Shown: positions 29,998 through 39,708, numbered from the stretch's first letter. The stretch: DNA of 41,023 nucleotides from CAYHCE01 sp964355015 (GCA_964355015.1 CAYHCE010000025.1:1-41023), one strand, 5' to 3'. Program-made: numbers and translations. Notes: a model not told the origin generated them from the letters alone.

Positions 29998-30343
29998 GCT
30001 TCCGCTCCACTTGCGCTTGGGCTACAATTCTTTGCGTATGTCAAGCGAAACAAAACCAGCCGTTGCGAAAGTAGCGAAGCGCAAGGGATCGCTCCCTGGA
30101 GAGCGCCGCGGTGGGCGGCAGAAGGGCGTGCCTAACAAGCTCTCGGGCAACGTCAAGGAGAACATCGTCGCCGTCTTCACCAGGCTCGGGGGCACGGCCG
30201 CAATGGCTGAGTGGGCCGAAGACAACAAGACCGAGTTCTACCGGCTCTACGCCAAGCTGCTGCCCATGCAGGTCACCGGACAGGACGGTGAGGCCCTCAA
30301 GGTCATGTTCAACGTCGTCCTCTCTGGCCCGCCCGAGAAGTGA
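29990..30343 (+). CDS. Small terminase-like DNA-binding protein
   Basis: A 117-residue protein in the position of a small terminase. The start at 29990 overlaps the previous gene; an ATG at 30038 gives a more typical beginning (MSSETKPAV) but has no ribosome site and lies 10 bases after a -10-like TACAAT. It has the basic ERRGGRQKGVPNKLSG block found in many phage small terminases, and a helical KTEFYRLYAKLLPMQV. It would recognise DNA for packaging. Confidence 0.65.
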   Translation: MARLPLHLRLGYNSLRMSSETKPAVAKVAKRKGSLPGERRGGRQKGVPNKLSGNVKENIVAVFTRLGGTAAMAEWAEDNKTEFYRLYAKLLPMQVTGQDGEALKVMFNVVLSGPPEK

Positions 30344-31701
30344 TCCAGGTCAATTACCGGGCGTCGCCAACGATCTCCCGGTTCCATCGGGACGAGGGCT
30401 TCGTCCGGGCCCTCATGGGTCCATTCGGTTCTGGCAAGTCCGTCGGCTGCGTCATGGAGATCCTGATGCGGGCGGCGGCCCAGGCCCCAGGGGGAGACGG
30501 AGTGCGCCGTTCGCGTTGGGCGGCGGTGCGCAACTCCTACCGCGAGCTGAAGGACACCACCCTGGCGACCTGGAACGAGTGGGTGCCCGCCCAGCTGCAG
30601 ACCTGGCGGGCATCCGACATGGCCACGACGATCAAGTGGCCCGGCGTCGAGTGCGAGGTGCTGTTCCGTGCCCTCGACAGTCCTGACGACGTCGGCAAGC
30701 TCCTCAGCCTCGAGCTGACGGGCGCCTGGCTCAACGAGGCCAGGGAGATACCCCGAGCCATCTTCGACGCGGTACAGGGCCGCGTGGGCCGCTACCCGAG
30801 CGGTGGGAAAGGCTGGTCAGGGATCATCCTCGACACCAACCCCCCGGACACCGACCACTGGATATACCGCGTCTTCGAGGAGCAGCGTCCGGTTGGCTGG
30901 TCGATCTACCACCAACCAGGCGGCCTGTCGGCGATGGCAGAGAACCGCGAGAACCTGCACCCGCAATACTACGAGCGGCTGATGCAGGGCAAAGACCCCG
31001 AATGGGTCAACGTCTACGTTCACGGCAAGTACGGCTTCGTGCAGGACGGCAAGCCGATCTGGCCCGAGTACGCCGACGAGTTCCACTGCGCCAAGACCGA
31101 GATCGAGGTGGTCAAGTACGAGCCGCTGATCGTCGGCATCGACTTCGGGCTGACCCCGGCCGCCGCGATCTGCCAGGACGTCGCTGGCCAGTGGCGGACG
31201 ATCGACGAGCTGGCCACCGAGGACATGGGAGCTCAGCGGTTCGGGCAGCTCCTTGGGCAGAAGCTCAGGGCCCCGCCCTACTTCGGCCTGGACATCCGCT
31301 TCTGGGGCGATCCAGCGGGCGACCAGCGGGCGCAGACAGACGAGCGGACGCCCTTCCAGATCCTCCAGGCGCTGGGCATCAATGCCATCCCCGCCCCCAC
31401 CAACGACTTCACCCTGAGGCGCGAGGCAGTGGCCTCCAGGATGAACATGGTGGACAAGGGGCGCCCGGCGTTTATCCTGTCTCCCAAAGCGAGGATTATC
31501 CGCAAGGGCCTGATGGGCGGTTATCGCTACCGGCGCCTGAAGGTCAGCGGGGACGAGAAGTACGCGGACGTTCCGGACAAGAATATGTACTCACACGCTT
31601 GCGAGGCCCTGCAGTACGCCATGATCGGCGAAGGCGGCGGCGACGCGCTCATCGGCGGTGAGCAATCCGACTGGTCAGAGCCGTTTGAGATGGGGGGCTG
31701 A
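30340..31701 (+). CDS. terL: Terminase large subunit
   Basis: A 453-residue protein starting at GTG in a GTGA overlap. The ATPase has Walker A GPFGSGKS (27-34) and a Walker B-like LTGAWLNEAREIP (126-138) with Asn before the catalytic Glu. The nuclease domain begins near VGIDFGLTPAAA with its first catalytic Asp (about 268) and continues with GDPAGDQRAQTDERTPFQIL. It drives DNA into the prohead and makes the cuts. It is followed at once by the portal gene. Confidence 0.92.
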   Translation: MIQVNYRASPTISRFHRDEGFVRALMGPFGSGKSVGCVMEILMRAAAQAPGGDGVRRSRWAAVRNSYRELKDTTLATWNEWVPAQLQTWRASDMATTIKWPGVECEVLFRALDSPDDVGKLLSLELTGAWLNEAREIPRAIFDAVQGRVGRYPSGGKGWSGIILDTNPPDTDHWIYRVFEEQRPVGWSIYHQPGGLSAMAENRENLHPQYYERLMQGKDPEWVNVYVHGKYGFVQDGKPIWPEYADEFHCAKTEIEVVKYEPLIVGIDFGLTPAAAICQDVAGQWRTIDELATEDMGAQRFGQLLGQKLRAPPYFGLDIRFWGDPAGDQRAQTDERTPFQILQALGINAIPAPTNDFTLRREAVASRMNMVDKGRPAFILSPKARIIRKGLMGGYRYRRLKVSGDEKYADVPDKNMYSHACEALQYAMIGEGGGDALIGGEQSDWSEPFEMGG

Positions 31702-31703
31702 GG

Positions 31704-34163
31704 ATGGACATCGACGCAATCCGCCGCGCTGCTGAGGCGCTCGCCGAGGCTGAGGCCATCGACCGGGAGGTGACGCTCGAGGAGGAGAACGACGACCTCG
31801 GGCAGCCCGTCGACGAGGACTGGGGTGAGCAGCCTGGCCAACAGCTGACCGTCGATGCCAGCGGAGCTCCCGAGCAGGAGGAGGCCCTGGGGCCCGAGCC
31901 GGACGTCATCGACGACGATCACCTGGGGCGGATTGTCGAGGCAGCCATCCAGAATGCTGTCGGATACGAAGACGAAGTTAGCGCCGATCGTGAGGCCGCT
32001 CTCGACTACTACTTCGGCCGCAGTCCGGCTCCTCCGGCCAAAGAGAAGAAGCCCGGGGCGATTGCCCGCTCGAGCGTCGTGTCGAAGGACGTGGCCGACA
32101 TGACGGAGGCCGTGCTGTCGCAGACGCTGCAGGCGTTCATCGGCAACGACCTTGCGAAGTTCGAGCCAGCCAACGAGCAGGACGAGGAGCAGGCGGCAGA
32201 GGAATCCAACTACCTCAACTGGGTGTTCGTGCAGGACTGCCGTGGAGCGAGCAAGCTGCACGACTGCTTCAAGGACGCCCTGACCCAGGATCTGGGCATC
32301 GCGAAGGCGTACTGGGACGAGACCACGCGCATCGTCTACGACGAGTACCACGACCTGACCCCGATGGAGCTGCCGCAGGCCCTGGCCCCGAAGCGCCCGG
32401 GTGAGGAGGTGGAGGTCGTTGGCTACGAGATGGGCGAACCAGCCCAGCCTGGGCCCATGCCAGGCGCGCCAGGGCCCATGCCAGGCCAGGGGCAGGCCAT
32501 GCAAGCCCAGCCGATGCCAGGACAGGGGCAGCCGATGCCAGGCCCGCAGGTTCCCATGCCGGGCCAGGCGCAGGGGATGCCTCCGCAGGGGATGGTGCCT
32601 CAGGCCCAGGGGATGATGCCTCCCGGTCAGCCGCAACAGCCCATGCAGACGTTCAGCATCCGCGTCCGGCGTCGCTGGTCTCAGTCGAAGCCGAGAGTGA
32701 CGAGCGTCGCTCCCGAGAACTTCGTCTACTCCCCGCGGCATGACTCCCTGTACCTGGCCGACTGCCAGTTCTGTGCGGAGCGCAGGATCCTCACGCAGTC
32801 CGAGCTCCTGGACATGGGCTTCGACGAGGAGGTTGTGCGCGGTCTGCCGAGCTACTCCGGCGAGAACGAGCCGACAGCCAGGCAGCGCAGCGAGCGGGAG
32901 GGCTACTACGAGGAGCTGCACGACTCCGTGCGGCCGATCGAGGTCTACGAGTGCTACATCGTGATCGACCGTGACGGCGATGGCTTTGCGGAGCTGCTGC
33001 GCGTCTTCTGGTCGAGCCGCGAGATCCTGGAGGTTGAGGAGACCGACAACGTCCCCTACGCCCTGGCCTGCCCGTTCCCCACGCCGCACAGGGTCCGCGG
33101 CGAGGGCATGTACTCGAAGCTCAAGAACGTCCAGGACGTCAAGACCGAGATGCTGCGCCTGTCGATCGACAACGCGACGGCCAACACCTATGGGCGGTAC
33201 GAGGTCGAGGAGCGGATGATCAACCTCAACGACTTCCTGGGGGCCAAGCCCGCCGGGGTCGTGAGGTCGAAGCGCATCGGCAGCGTCGCCCCCATCCCGA
33301 TCGCTGACATCGGTCAGGGCCCGCTGAGCGTCATGACCTACATGGACAAGGTGCGCCAGGAGGGCGGTGGTCCGGCGCTGGACATGCAGTCCGAGAACAT
33401 CCCTGTCAACACGCAGACGGCGCATGGCACAGAGCGCGTCATGACTGCCATGGAGCAGCTGGCGAGCCGCATTGCCGGAACCTTCGCGGACACCCTGGTT
33501 GGCGAGCTGTATCGGTTGCTACACGCCCTCGTGCTGAAGCATGGAAAGGGCGAGCTGACTGCGCGTATGCCCAACGGCCATTTCATCGTCACCGACCCGC
33601 GCAACTGGCAGGAGCGGGAGCGTGTCACGATCACGATCGGCAAGACGCTCGGGGAGCGGATGCGCAGTGCTGCCGCGCTGACCCAGGTGCTCGACTACCA
33701 GATGCAGGCCATGCAGAACGGCGGGGACGGAGTCATGGTCGACCTGGCCCACATCCACAACGCGCTCATCGACCTCGGGCGTTCCAGCGGCTTGCTGAGC
33801 CCCGAGCAGTATTGGATCGACCCCGCGTCTCCCGAGAGCCAGCAGGCCCTGCAGATGAAGGCGCAACAGGCTCAGCAGCAAGCGCAGATGCAGCAACAGC
33901 AGATGCAGATGCTGATCCAAGTCCAGATGCAGCTGCAGCAGATCCAGGAGGAGACGAAGCGCATGAAGGCTCGGCTCGATCACCAGGGGGCCGTGGCCAA
34001 GCTCGCGACCGAGGGCCTGCAGCACGCTGAGGACAACGCGCTGAAGCTGACTGAGCTGGAAGTGACGCAGAGTCAGCAGGCCGAGCAGGAATACCAGCGC
34101 AACCTCGTGGCGATGCAGCGGCCACAGGGGCAAGCGAAGCAGCAGTCTCAGCGGAGGTTCTGA
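31704..34163 (+). CDS. Portal protein with Pro/Gly/Gln/Met-rich insertion
   Basis: An 819-residue protein in portal position. The middle has segments typical of podovirus portals (FVYSPRHDSLYLADCQFCAE; YECYIVIDRDGDG; VRGEGMYSKLKNVQDVKTEM; LRLSIDNATANTYGR). Two features stand out: a low-complexity linker at about 245-314 made of P-M-P-G-Q units, and a very Gln-rich C terminus (QMQQQQMQMLIQVQMQ) forming the likely barrel or crown coiled-coil. P22's portal is 725 residues. It forms the dodecamer for DNA entry. Confidence 0.85.
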   Translation: MDIDAIRRAAEALAEAEAIDREVTLEEENDDLGQPVDEDWGEQPGQQLTVDASGAPEQEEALGPEPDVIDDDHLGRIVEAAIQNAVGYEDEVSADREAALDYYFGRSPAPPAKEKKPGAIARSSVVSKDVADMTEAVLSQTLQAFIGNDLAKFEPANEQDEEQAAEESNYLNWVFVQDCRGASKLHDCFKDALTQDLGIAKAYWDETTRIVYDEYHDLTPMELPQALAPKRPGEEVEVVGYEMGEPAQPGPMPGAPGPMPGQGQAMQAQPMPGQGQPMPGPQVPMPGQAQGMPPQGMVPQAQGMMPPGQPQQPMQTFSIRVRRRWSQSKPRVTSVAPENFVYSPRHDSLYLADCQFCAERRILTQSELLDMGFDEEVVRGLPSYSGENEPTARQRSEREGYYEELHDSVRPIEVYECYIVIDRDGDGFAELLRVFWSSREILEVEETDNVPYALACPFPTPHRVRGEGMYSKLKNVQDVKTEMLRLSIDNATANTYGRYEVEERMINLNDFLGAKPAGVVRSKRIGSVAPIPIADIGQGPLSVMTYMDKVRQEGGGPALDMQSENIPVNTQTAHGTERVMTAMEQLASRIAGTFADTLVGELYRLLHALVLKHGKGELTARMPNGHFIVTDPRNWQERERVTITIGKTLGERMRSAAALTQVLDYQMQAMQNGGDGVMVDLAHIHNALIDLGRSSGLLSPEQYWIDPASPESQQALQMKAQQAQQQAQMQQQQMQMLIQVQMQLQQIQEETKRMKARLDHQGAVAKLATEGLQHAEDNALKLTELEVTQSQQAEQEYQRNLVAMQRPQGQAKQQSQRRF

Positions 34164-34165
34164 CC

Positions 34166-37100
34166 ATGCCGCGTCCCAGTCCGAAGATGACCCTCTCAGC
34201 CCAGATGGCGATGCTCGAGCGCATGGGCTTGAGGGATCCCAACGTCGACTCCGAGGCGTTGACCGGATACCTGCTCTCTGGGGCCGGGGAGGAGCCTGGG
34301 ATGCGGGCGCGTCCGCAGCAGTCTCGCCTGGGTGAGTTCCTCGGGGAGGAGCATGGTCCGCTGGGGATGCGGCTCGGGGACTTCACGCCAGCGAGCTACG
34401 CCCTGGCCATGAAGGACTTCCGCGAGCTGGGCGTCGAGGCAGAGGCTGCCGAGCGTGAGGGGAGCAGCACCCAAGCCTACGCCCTGAGAGCCCTTCAGGG
34501 CACCGCTGGGCTCGGGGCAGTGCCTTTCCTTGGGGCGGCCATCAGGCCCGTCTACCAGGGCGCCAAGCGGGTCTCACGCAAGGTTGCGGAGGCCATCCCT
34601 GACATCGGTGGGCGGTTCGGGCCGCGCGAGGGGTTCTACTCGCTGGCCGAGCGTGTCACGAAGGACAAGGTGAAGCAGGCCATGACGCCTGCGCAGTTCA
34701 TCCAGGTGCTGCGTGGCAACCAGGTGAAGGAGGCGGAGATCCGGGCCCTTGACCTTGAGCGCCTGGCTCGCGAGCACCCTGGGTCGATGCTGCCGGAAGA
34801 CCTGGCCGACTGGGTGCGGAACCGGCGCACGCCCTACACGGAGAAGGTGCTGGCCAACATGCCAAGCGCGTCGGACACGGACCTTCCGTATGACCGGGAT
34901 GCGTTGCGTAGGCAGGCCGCCGAGGAGCACTCAAATGACGCCTGGGAGCAAGCTAACGAGCAGGCCAGCAACGACTACTCGGTCGAGGCCGTCGAGTTCG
35001 ACGAGGATGACGAGCCGATAGCCTGGGCGGTTGTCGACGAGAACGGTGAGCGCCAGGACGTCTCGTACTACACGCGCGACACGGGCGATGACGACACCAT
35101 TGCGCTGTCAGAGACTGGGGCTGAGCGTGCCCGCGAGAGGATCGCTGAGGCCAGGGCGCAGAGCTATTACGACAACGCGATTGGGGAGTTCGACGCCGAC
35201 GACTACATCGAGAGCACTTACGGAAGCATGGAGGAGATGGCCAGGGACATTGGAGCGTTCGATGAGGACTGGGTTCCGCCGTCAGAGAGGACGGCTGCGT
35301 CAACTGCGGCGCGGGAAGGTCTGGAGGTTTCCGAGAAGACTCGCTGGCCGCGCTGGACCGTGCGCTCAGAGGTCGCTGCAAGCGAGCCTCTCACGGAGAA
35401 CTATGCCGAGCTGATCTCGCAGCTGCCGCCCACTGGGAAGACGTTGCGCGGTGCCATGGTGAAGGAGCTTGGGCAGCTCGACGAGGCTGCGGCTGAGCTG
35501 CGGGCTACGCTGCAGCAGAGTGGCATCGATCCTGAGACGCATCCGGAGTACATGAAGCTCAAGAACGCCATGGGCGTCCGCGAGCGTTTGCTTGCCGAGA
35601 CCGGTCGTCCGAACGACGTGACCTACTCGACGCACTGGGGCGATACGCCGAACCCGGCGCAGCATCAGCGCATCATCTACAACGAGCCGGAGGTAGAGCT
35701 GGCTCCGCCGAAGCCTGGCGAGGGCCCCATTCGCACTGGCTACGACGCCCTGCAGCGCGGCTACACCTACACCGTGCAGCCCATCGGAGCTGGCGAGTAT
35801 CGGGTGGATCTGTTCAACCCGAACAATGATCTCTACGACTACGAATACGTCGACGCAGGGCGGCTGGCTGGGGTGCGGCGTAATGATTTTCTGGAGGAGC
35901 GGGCCACCGATTTCCTAGGGCGGACGGCCAAGCGTCAGGATCAGGGGCGCTTTAATCAGCTGCCGCCCGAGACCGGGAAGCGCGGGCTCTACATGCAGGA
36001 GGCGCAGGCTGACATCGAGCAGCAGGCGAAGCGCACCTATCGTCCGGCCTACTTCGCGGAGCAGGGCGACGAGATGATGACGAAGGTCAGGAGCGAGCTG
36101 CAGCAGGGCGAGCAGCCGGGGCTGACGGAGATTGTCGAGCCTTCGTGGTCGGAGGTTAATGCAAGCGCGATGCGCTCCAACGTCCAGCCGTTCCTTGGTG
36201 ACAACGGTGGCAACGAGTGGATGCGCAGGTCTGCCGAGTACACCCCGGAGGGGCAGGATTACGACCCGTTTACGAATCGTACTCGTCCTCCTCAGGGGCC
36301 CAGGAACGCCGACCAGTTCGGCCCCATGCAGGCATCCATCAACCGGGCGATCAACACTCCCGAGTTCCGGGAATACGTCATGTCCCTGCCGCAGGCGCGG
36401 CGGAACGACATCTACGATGCCATCGAGTCCGCTCAGAGCAAGGGCACGGACTGGGAGTCCATGGCCTACGGCAACGAGGCCAGCATGGAGTTGCTGCGGG
36501 AGGTGCAGGACGCGGCTGGCGTCCCAACTGCCTACCGGATGGAGTTCCCGCAGTACAGTGAGCGGCGTCGCTGGGCGGTTCCTCGCGAGCCGACTCGCTA
36601 TGACCCTGGGACGCTCCGCAACTCGCTCACAAGCCAGATGGTCGCGAACCCCGACCAGCCAGACTTCCTGACTCCAGTGACGCCGCGCTGGGAGGGCGAT
36701 ACCTACCCCGACTGGGGCGAGACGGCCTGGAACTACCCAGAGAACGCCGGGATTCATCCGTATCAAGGGCCGATGCACATCGAGGATCTGGCGGCGGAGC
36801 TGGCCAGCAATCGGCCCCAGTCTCCGCTTACCGCCCTGAGTCCGTTGTCCGTTCCCTCAGGCCCTCAGGGGCTCCTGGAGCTCATCAGCAAGCGGAAGTG
36901 GCCCGAGATACCCCTTGGCGACGATCGCTACGCCCTGGGCATGAAGCGGGCGCTCATGGAGGCCGCGACGACGGGGCAGGACTTCCTGGCCTGGCCACAC
37001 GCGGATACCCAGCTGATCATGAACGCTGGGCGCTCAGCCGGGCTGTTCCCCAACCTGTACGGCAGCTTCGCTGGTACGAATCCAGGCTATCTCGCTGGAC

Positions 37101-37417
37101 ATGCGAAGTCGCTGACTGGGCAGCGTCCCGGGCCGATCGGGCTTGGGTATCACGACCTGCCGCTGCAGGACTTCAGCATGACCGAGAACATCCGGGGCGG
37201 GACCGTTACGCAGTCCACGCCGAAGCACCCGGTCCCGGAGTTCGAGCCGGACATCGGCGGCAAGTTCAAGGGGCGGCCCTTCGTGAGTCGCGGCGTCTAC
37301 CTGGATGAGAAGACGCGGAAGAAGATCATCGAGAAGGGGTTCCCCTTCTTCACGCTGGCCCCAACGGCTGGCGTGCTGGGCTACTTCGGGAGCCAGGAAG
37401 ACGATGGGCAGCTATAA
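34166..37417 (+). CDS. Very large head-module protein with LPP-like domain
   Basis: A 1083-residue protein between portal and scaffold genes. Most is unrecognised. The C-terminal 480 residues carry blocks like those of phage large polyvalent proteins: GLYMQEAQADIEQQAKRTY near 606 (compare EVQSDWHQ..R), YALGMKRALMEAATTGQDFL near 921 (compare LALKR.L..A...G.D.I.W) and RKKIIEKGFPFFT near 1050 (compare .G.PLFS). Such domains occur in ejected virion proteins. It may be packaged in the head and delivered. Confidence 0.6.
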   Translation: MPRPSPKMTLSAQMAMLERMGLRDPNVDSEALTGYLLSGAGEEPGMRARPQQSRLGEFLGEEHGPLGMRLGDFTPASYALAMKDFRELGVEAEAAEREGSSTQAYALRALQGTAGLGAVPFLGAAIRPVYQGAKRVSRKVAEAIPDIGGRFGPREGFYSLAERVTKDKVKQAMTPAQFIQVLRGNQVKEAEIRALDLERLAREHPGSMLPEDLADWVRNRRTPYTEKVLANMPSASDTDLPYDRDALRRQAAEEHSNDAWEQANEQASNDYSVEAVEFDEDDEPIAWAVVDENGERQDVSYYTRDTGDDDTIALSETGAERARERIAEARAQSYYDNAIGEFDADDYIESTYGSMEEMARDIGAFDEDWVPPSERTAASTAAREGLEVSEKTRWPRWTVRSEVAASEPLTENYAELISQLPPTGKTLRGAMVKELGQLDEAAAELRATLQQSGIDPETHPEYMKLKNAMGVRERLLAETGRPNDVTYSTHWGDTPNPAQHQRIIYNEPEVELAPPKPGEGPIRTGYDALQRGYTYTVQPIGAGEYRVDLFNPNNDLYDYEYVDAGRLAGVRRNDFLEERATDFLGRTAKRQDQGRFNQLPPETGKRGLYMQEAQADIEQQAKRTYRPAYFAEQGDEMMTKVRSELQQGEQPGLTEIVEPSWSEVNASAMRSNVQPFLGDNGGNEWMRRSAEYTPEGQDYDPFTNRTRPPQGPRNADQFGPMQASINRAINTPEFREYVMSLPQARRNDIYDAIESAQSKGTDWESMAYGNEASMELLREVQDAAGVPTAYRMEFPQYSERRRWAVPREPTRYDPGTLRNSLTSQMVANPDQPDFLTPVTPRWEGDTYPDWGETAWNYPENAGIHPYQGPMHIEDLAAELASNRPQSPLTALSPLSVPSGPQGLLELISKRKWPEIPLGDDRYALGMKRALMEAATTGQDFLAWPHADTQLIMNAGRSAGLFPNLYGSFAGTNPGYLAGHAKSLTGQRPGPIGLGYHDLPLQDFSMTENIRGGTVTQSTPKHPVPEFEPDIGGKFKGRPFVSRGVYLDEKTRKKIIEKGFPFFTLAPTAGVLGYFGSQEDDGQL

Positions 37418-37613
37418 TCTGCAAAACGTATTGAGAAGCAAAGAGTTCGGGGAGATAGTAGACTCCCTGCATCGGGACTATTACGAGTCCTGGCGCCGGA
37501 CGGCAGACCCACGAGAGCGGGATCTCCTGGCGGCGAAAGCGGACGCACTCGACGACGTCGTGGCGTCAATGATAATGATGGCTGGAGACAGCGATGCCCC
37601 AAGCGAAAATTGA
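37404..37613 (+). CDS. Small hypothetical helical protein
   Basis: A 69-residue protein with ribosome site AGGAAG and ATG at 37404, overlapping the previous gene's end by 14 bases and the scaffold start by 20. It is highly charged and helical (FGEIVDSLHRDYYESWRRT; RERDLLAAKADALDDVVA). The longer in-frame version from 37305 is an Arg-rich shadow of the previous gene. It may be a small scaffold partner or clamp; this is inference. Confidence 0.6.
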   Translation: MGSYNLQNVLRSKEFGEIVDSLHRDYYESWRRTADPRERDLLAAKADALDDVVASMIMMAGDSDAPSEN

Positions 37614-38637
37614 AAGCCAGGCGGAGACGACTGGCAGTGCAGTGGAACAGATCTCCGCGCTACTGTCCGGAACCTCCGGTCAGGCAGCAGTCCCTGTCCT
37701 CGATGAGGATGATGACGGGCAGGGTGGAGATGAGACCCTTGAGGCCGCTTCGGAGACGGAGGGCGAGGCTTCAGAGGTTAGCGAGGCGCCACAGGCGGCT
37801 GATGCGGGAGAGATCCACGACATCAGTGCCCTGGCAGCTGCCATCGGTGTCGAGCCCGAGTGGCTCTACAACCTGAAAGTCCCCCTTGCCGACGGGCGAG
37901 AGCCCATCACGATCGGCCAGATCAAGGACACGATTCAGGAGACCGAGAGACAGCGCGAACTCCTCTCAAAGCATCGTGCTGACCTGGAACAGCGGGCTCA
38001 GCAGATTGACGCGATGCTGCAGGTGGCAACGGAAGTCCCGAAGGCTGTGGCCGACGCGCAGGCGCTGGTCAAGTCCATCGAAGCGGAGTATGCGCGTGTC
38101 GACTGGAAGCAGCTCGAGGCCCGCAATCCTGGAAAGGCGGCGCTCCATCGTCAGAAGCTCAACGATGCCTACGCGGAAGCGACGGCAGGCGTGCAAATGG
38201 CGATGCAGCAGGCGTCTCAGGTGCAGCAGGCTCAGTTTCTCCAGACGCGCAACGAGGAGATCGGCAAGTTCCTCGAGTTCGTTCCCGAGTGGAAGGACAA
38301 GAACACTGCGGTCAAGGAGCGCGACGAGATCGTCAACCTCTTTGCCCAGCGTTACGGCATCCACCCGCGCGAGCTCCTTGGGCTGACCGATCATCGCTAC
38401 GTCCGGGCGATGCGGGACTTCATGCTGATGGCCAGGCAGGTGCAGGGGGCTGATGCCGCGCAGAAGCGCGTGGTGAAGGCGCCCAAGACCCTGCGGCCGA
38501 TTGCCAATGCGGCAACGAAGAAGTCTGCCGGGGTTCGCAACCAGGAAATCCTCAACCAACGTGCCAAGACGCTTGGCACCCCGAGGGCACAGCGCGAAGC
38601 AGTCGCTAATCTGTTCAACCTCAAGGGGATCTTCTAA
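37594..38637 (+). CDS. Scaffolding-like protein
   Basis: A 347-residue protein directly before the capsid gene. The N terminus is acidic and Glu-rich (DDDGQGGDETLEAASETEGE). A DISALAAAIGVEPEWLYN element and a long coiled-coil (ERQRELLSKHRADLEQRAQQ) follow. The C terminus is basic (KKSAGVRNQEILNQRAKTLG), as expected for a scaffold that binds capsid through a charged C-terminal tip. No protease motif is seen, so it would act as a reusable scaffold. It is TAATG-coupled to the capsid gene. Confidence 0.75.
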   Translation: MPQAKIESQAETTGSAVEQISALLSGTSGQAAVPVLDEDDDGQGGDETLEAASETEGEASEVSEAPQAADAGEIHDISALAAAIGVEPEWLYNLKVPLADGREPITIGQIKDTIQETERQRELLSKHRADLEQRAQQIDAMLQVATEVPKAVADAQALVKSIEAEYARVDWKQLEARNPGKAALHRQKLNDAYAEATAGVQMAMQQASQVQQAQFLQTRNEEIGKFLEFVPEWKDKNTAVKERDEIVNLFAQRYGIHPRELLGLTDHRYVRAMRDFMLMARQVQGADAAQKRVVKAPKTLRPIANAATKKSAGVRNQEILNQRAKTLGTPRAQREAVANLFNLKGIF

Positions 38638-39674
38638 TGTCAACCGCAAATCTCGACAGTGCGGACCTCAAGGCTGTTGCCTACAAGGGGCTCATCAACG
38701 AAGACGTCATGCAGCAGATCTGGGACATCTCCAAGATCCCGCTGCCGCTGACCGACCGCATCGGCACGGAAACCTGCAAGAACAGCTACAAGGAGTGGAC
38801 GGTGGACTCCCTGGCTGCGCCGGACATCACGAATGCCGTGATTGACGGTGACAACGCAGATTCCGGGAACAACACCGTTGTCGGATCGCGCGTCGGCAAT
38901 CACTGCCAGATCTCGGACAAGGTGGTGCGCGTGTCCACGCGGGCCCGTGAGTCCGCCACGATCGGGCGGGCTGACGAGCTGGCCTACCAGGTCATGCGCA
39001 GGCAGCAGGAGCTGCGGCGTGACGTGGAGGCGATCATGCTCACTCATCAGGCTTCGCTGGCTGATGACGGCGCAACCAACGCTGGCAAGTCTGGCGGGCT
39101 TGGCGCGTGGCTGACGACCACGACCTCCCGCGGTACGACTGGCACGGACGGTGGCTTCGCCAATGGCATCGTCGCCGCTCCTGCGGTTGGGGCGAAGCGG
39201 GCCATGTCGGAAGTCATGGTTCGCGACATGGTGCAGGGCGTGTATCAGGAGGGCGGCGATCCGTCCGTGCTGATGTCGTCCCCCGCGATCATCCGCAAGT
39301 TCTCCGAGTACCTGTTCACGTCGTCCGCTCGCATCGCGACGCTGACGTCTGACCAGGGCAAGAGTGCGGAGAAGGCAACCGCGCTGGGTTCCGTCAACGT
39401 GTTCGTGACCGACTTCGGCACGCTCGAGCTGGTAGACAACCGGCTGCAGCAGAAGTACGCGGCTGACGATGGTGACTGCTTCAACGTCTACATCATCACG
39501 CCCGAGTATCTGTCGATCGGCTACCTGCACGGCTACCGGACGGAGCCGCTGGCCAAGCTCGGCCTGGCTGACAACCGTCAGATCGCTGTCGACTGGACGC
39601 TCATCGTCCACACCGAGAAGGCCCATGCGGTGATTGCCGACATCGACCCGACGCTTGCCGTCATCGCTGGCTGA
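38637..39674 (+). CDS. Major capsid protein, SU10 type
   Basis: A 345-residue protein beginning in a TAATG overlap. The pattern fits the SU10-type (DUF5309) major capsid family of HK97-like fold: VDSLAAPDITNAVIDGDNAD, KVVRVSTRARESATIGRADE, LAYQVMRRQQELRRDVEAIM with the RD-E pair, then an ordered beta domain and YLSIGYLHGYRTEPLAKLG at the end. It should form the icosahedral shell. It is followed by a stable hairpin. Confidence 0.88.
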   Translation: MSTANLDSADLKAVAYKGLINEDVMQQIWDISKIPLPLTDRIGTETCKNSYKEWTVDSLAAPDITNAVIDGDNADSGNNTVVGSRVGNHCQISDKVVRVSTRARESATIGRADELAYQVMRRQQELRRDVEAIMLTHQASLADDGATNAGKSGGLGAWLTTTTSRGTTGTDGGFANGIVAAPAVGAKRAMSEVMVRDMVQGVYQEGGDPSVLMSSPAIIRKFSEYLFTSSARIATLTSDQGKSAEKATALGSVNVFVTDFGTLELVDNRLQQKYAADDGDCFNVYIITPEYLSIGYLHGYRTEPLAKLGLADNRQIAVDWTLIVHTEKAHAVIADIDPTLAVIAG

Positions 39675-39681
39675 CGGAGGA

Positions 39682-39701
39682 AGGGGGCCTTCGGGCCCCC
39701 T
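39682..39701 (+). terminator. UUCG-tetraloop hairpin after the capsid gene
   Basis: A perfect 8-base-pair stem AGGGGGCC with GGCCCCCT closes a TTCG loop through a C-G pair, an exceptionally stable tetraloop. No uridine tail follows. It could partly terminate or protect the capsid mRNA 3' end. It also sits exactly between a GGAGG site (39676-39680) and the next ATG (39709). Confidence 0.75.
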
Positions 39702-39708
39702 CAACCAA

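Noticed and set aside
30000..30028. Promoter before the small terminase from TACAAT at 30023-30028
   Set aside because: The -10 box is good, but the only -35 candidate at the right distance (TTCCGC) is poor and the site lies inside the likely coding frame; kept only as a remark.
25563..30037. Lysogeny module (integrase, CI-type repressor, excisionase)
   Set aside because: No tyrosine or serine integrase, attachment core or CI-like protein found; the ribbon-helix-helix gene alone does not show a temperate life cycle.
31527..33425. Long open frame (632 codons) antisense to the portal gene
   Set aside because: It is the mirror of a GC-rich gene with strong third-position bias; the protein is Arg/His/Leu/Val-rich with no motif or ribosome site, while the plus-strand portal is well supported.
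39682..39701. Strong intrinsic terminator ending the head operon
   Set aside because: No T tail and the next genes are tightly linked and need the same transcript; full termination is unlikely.
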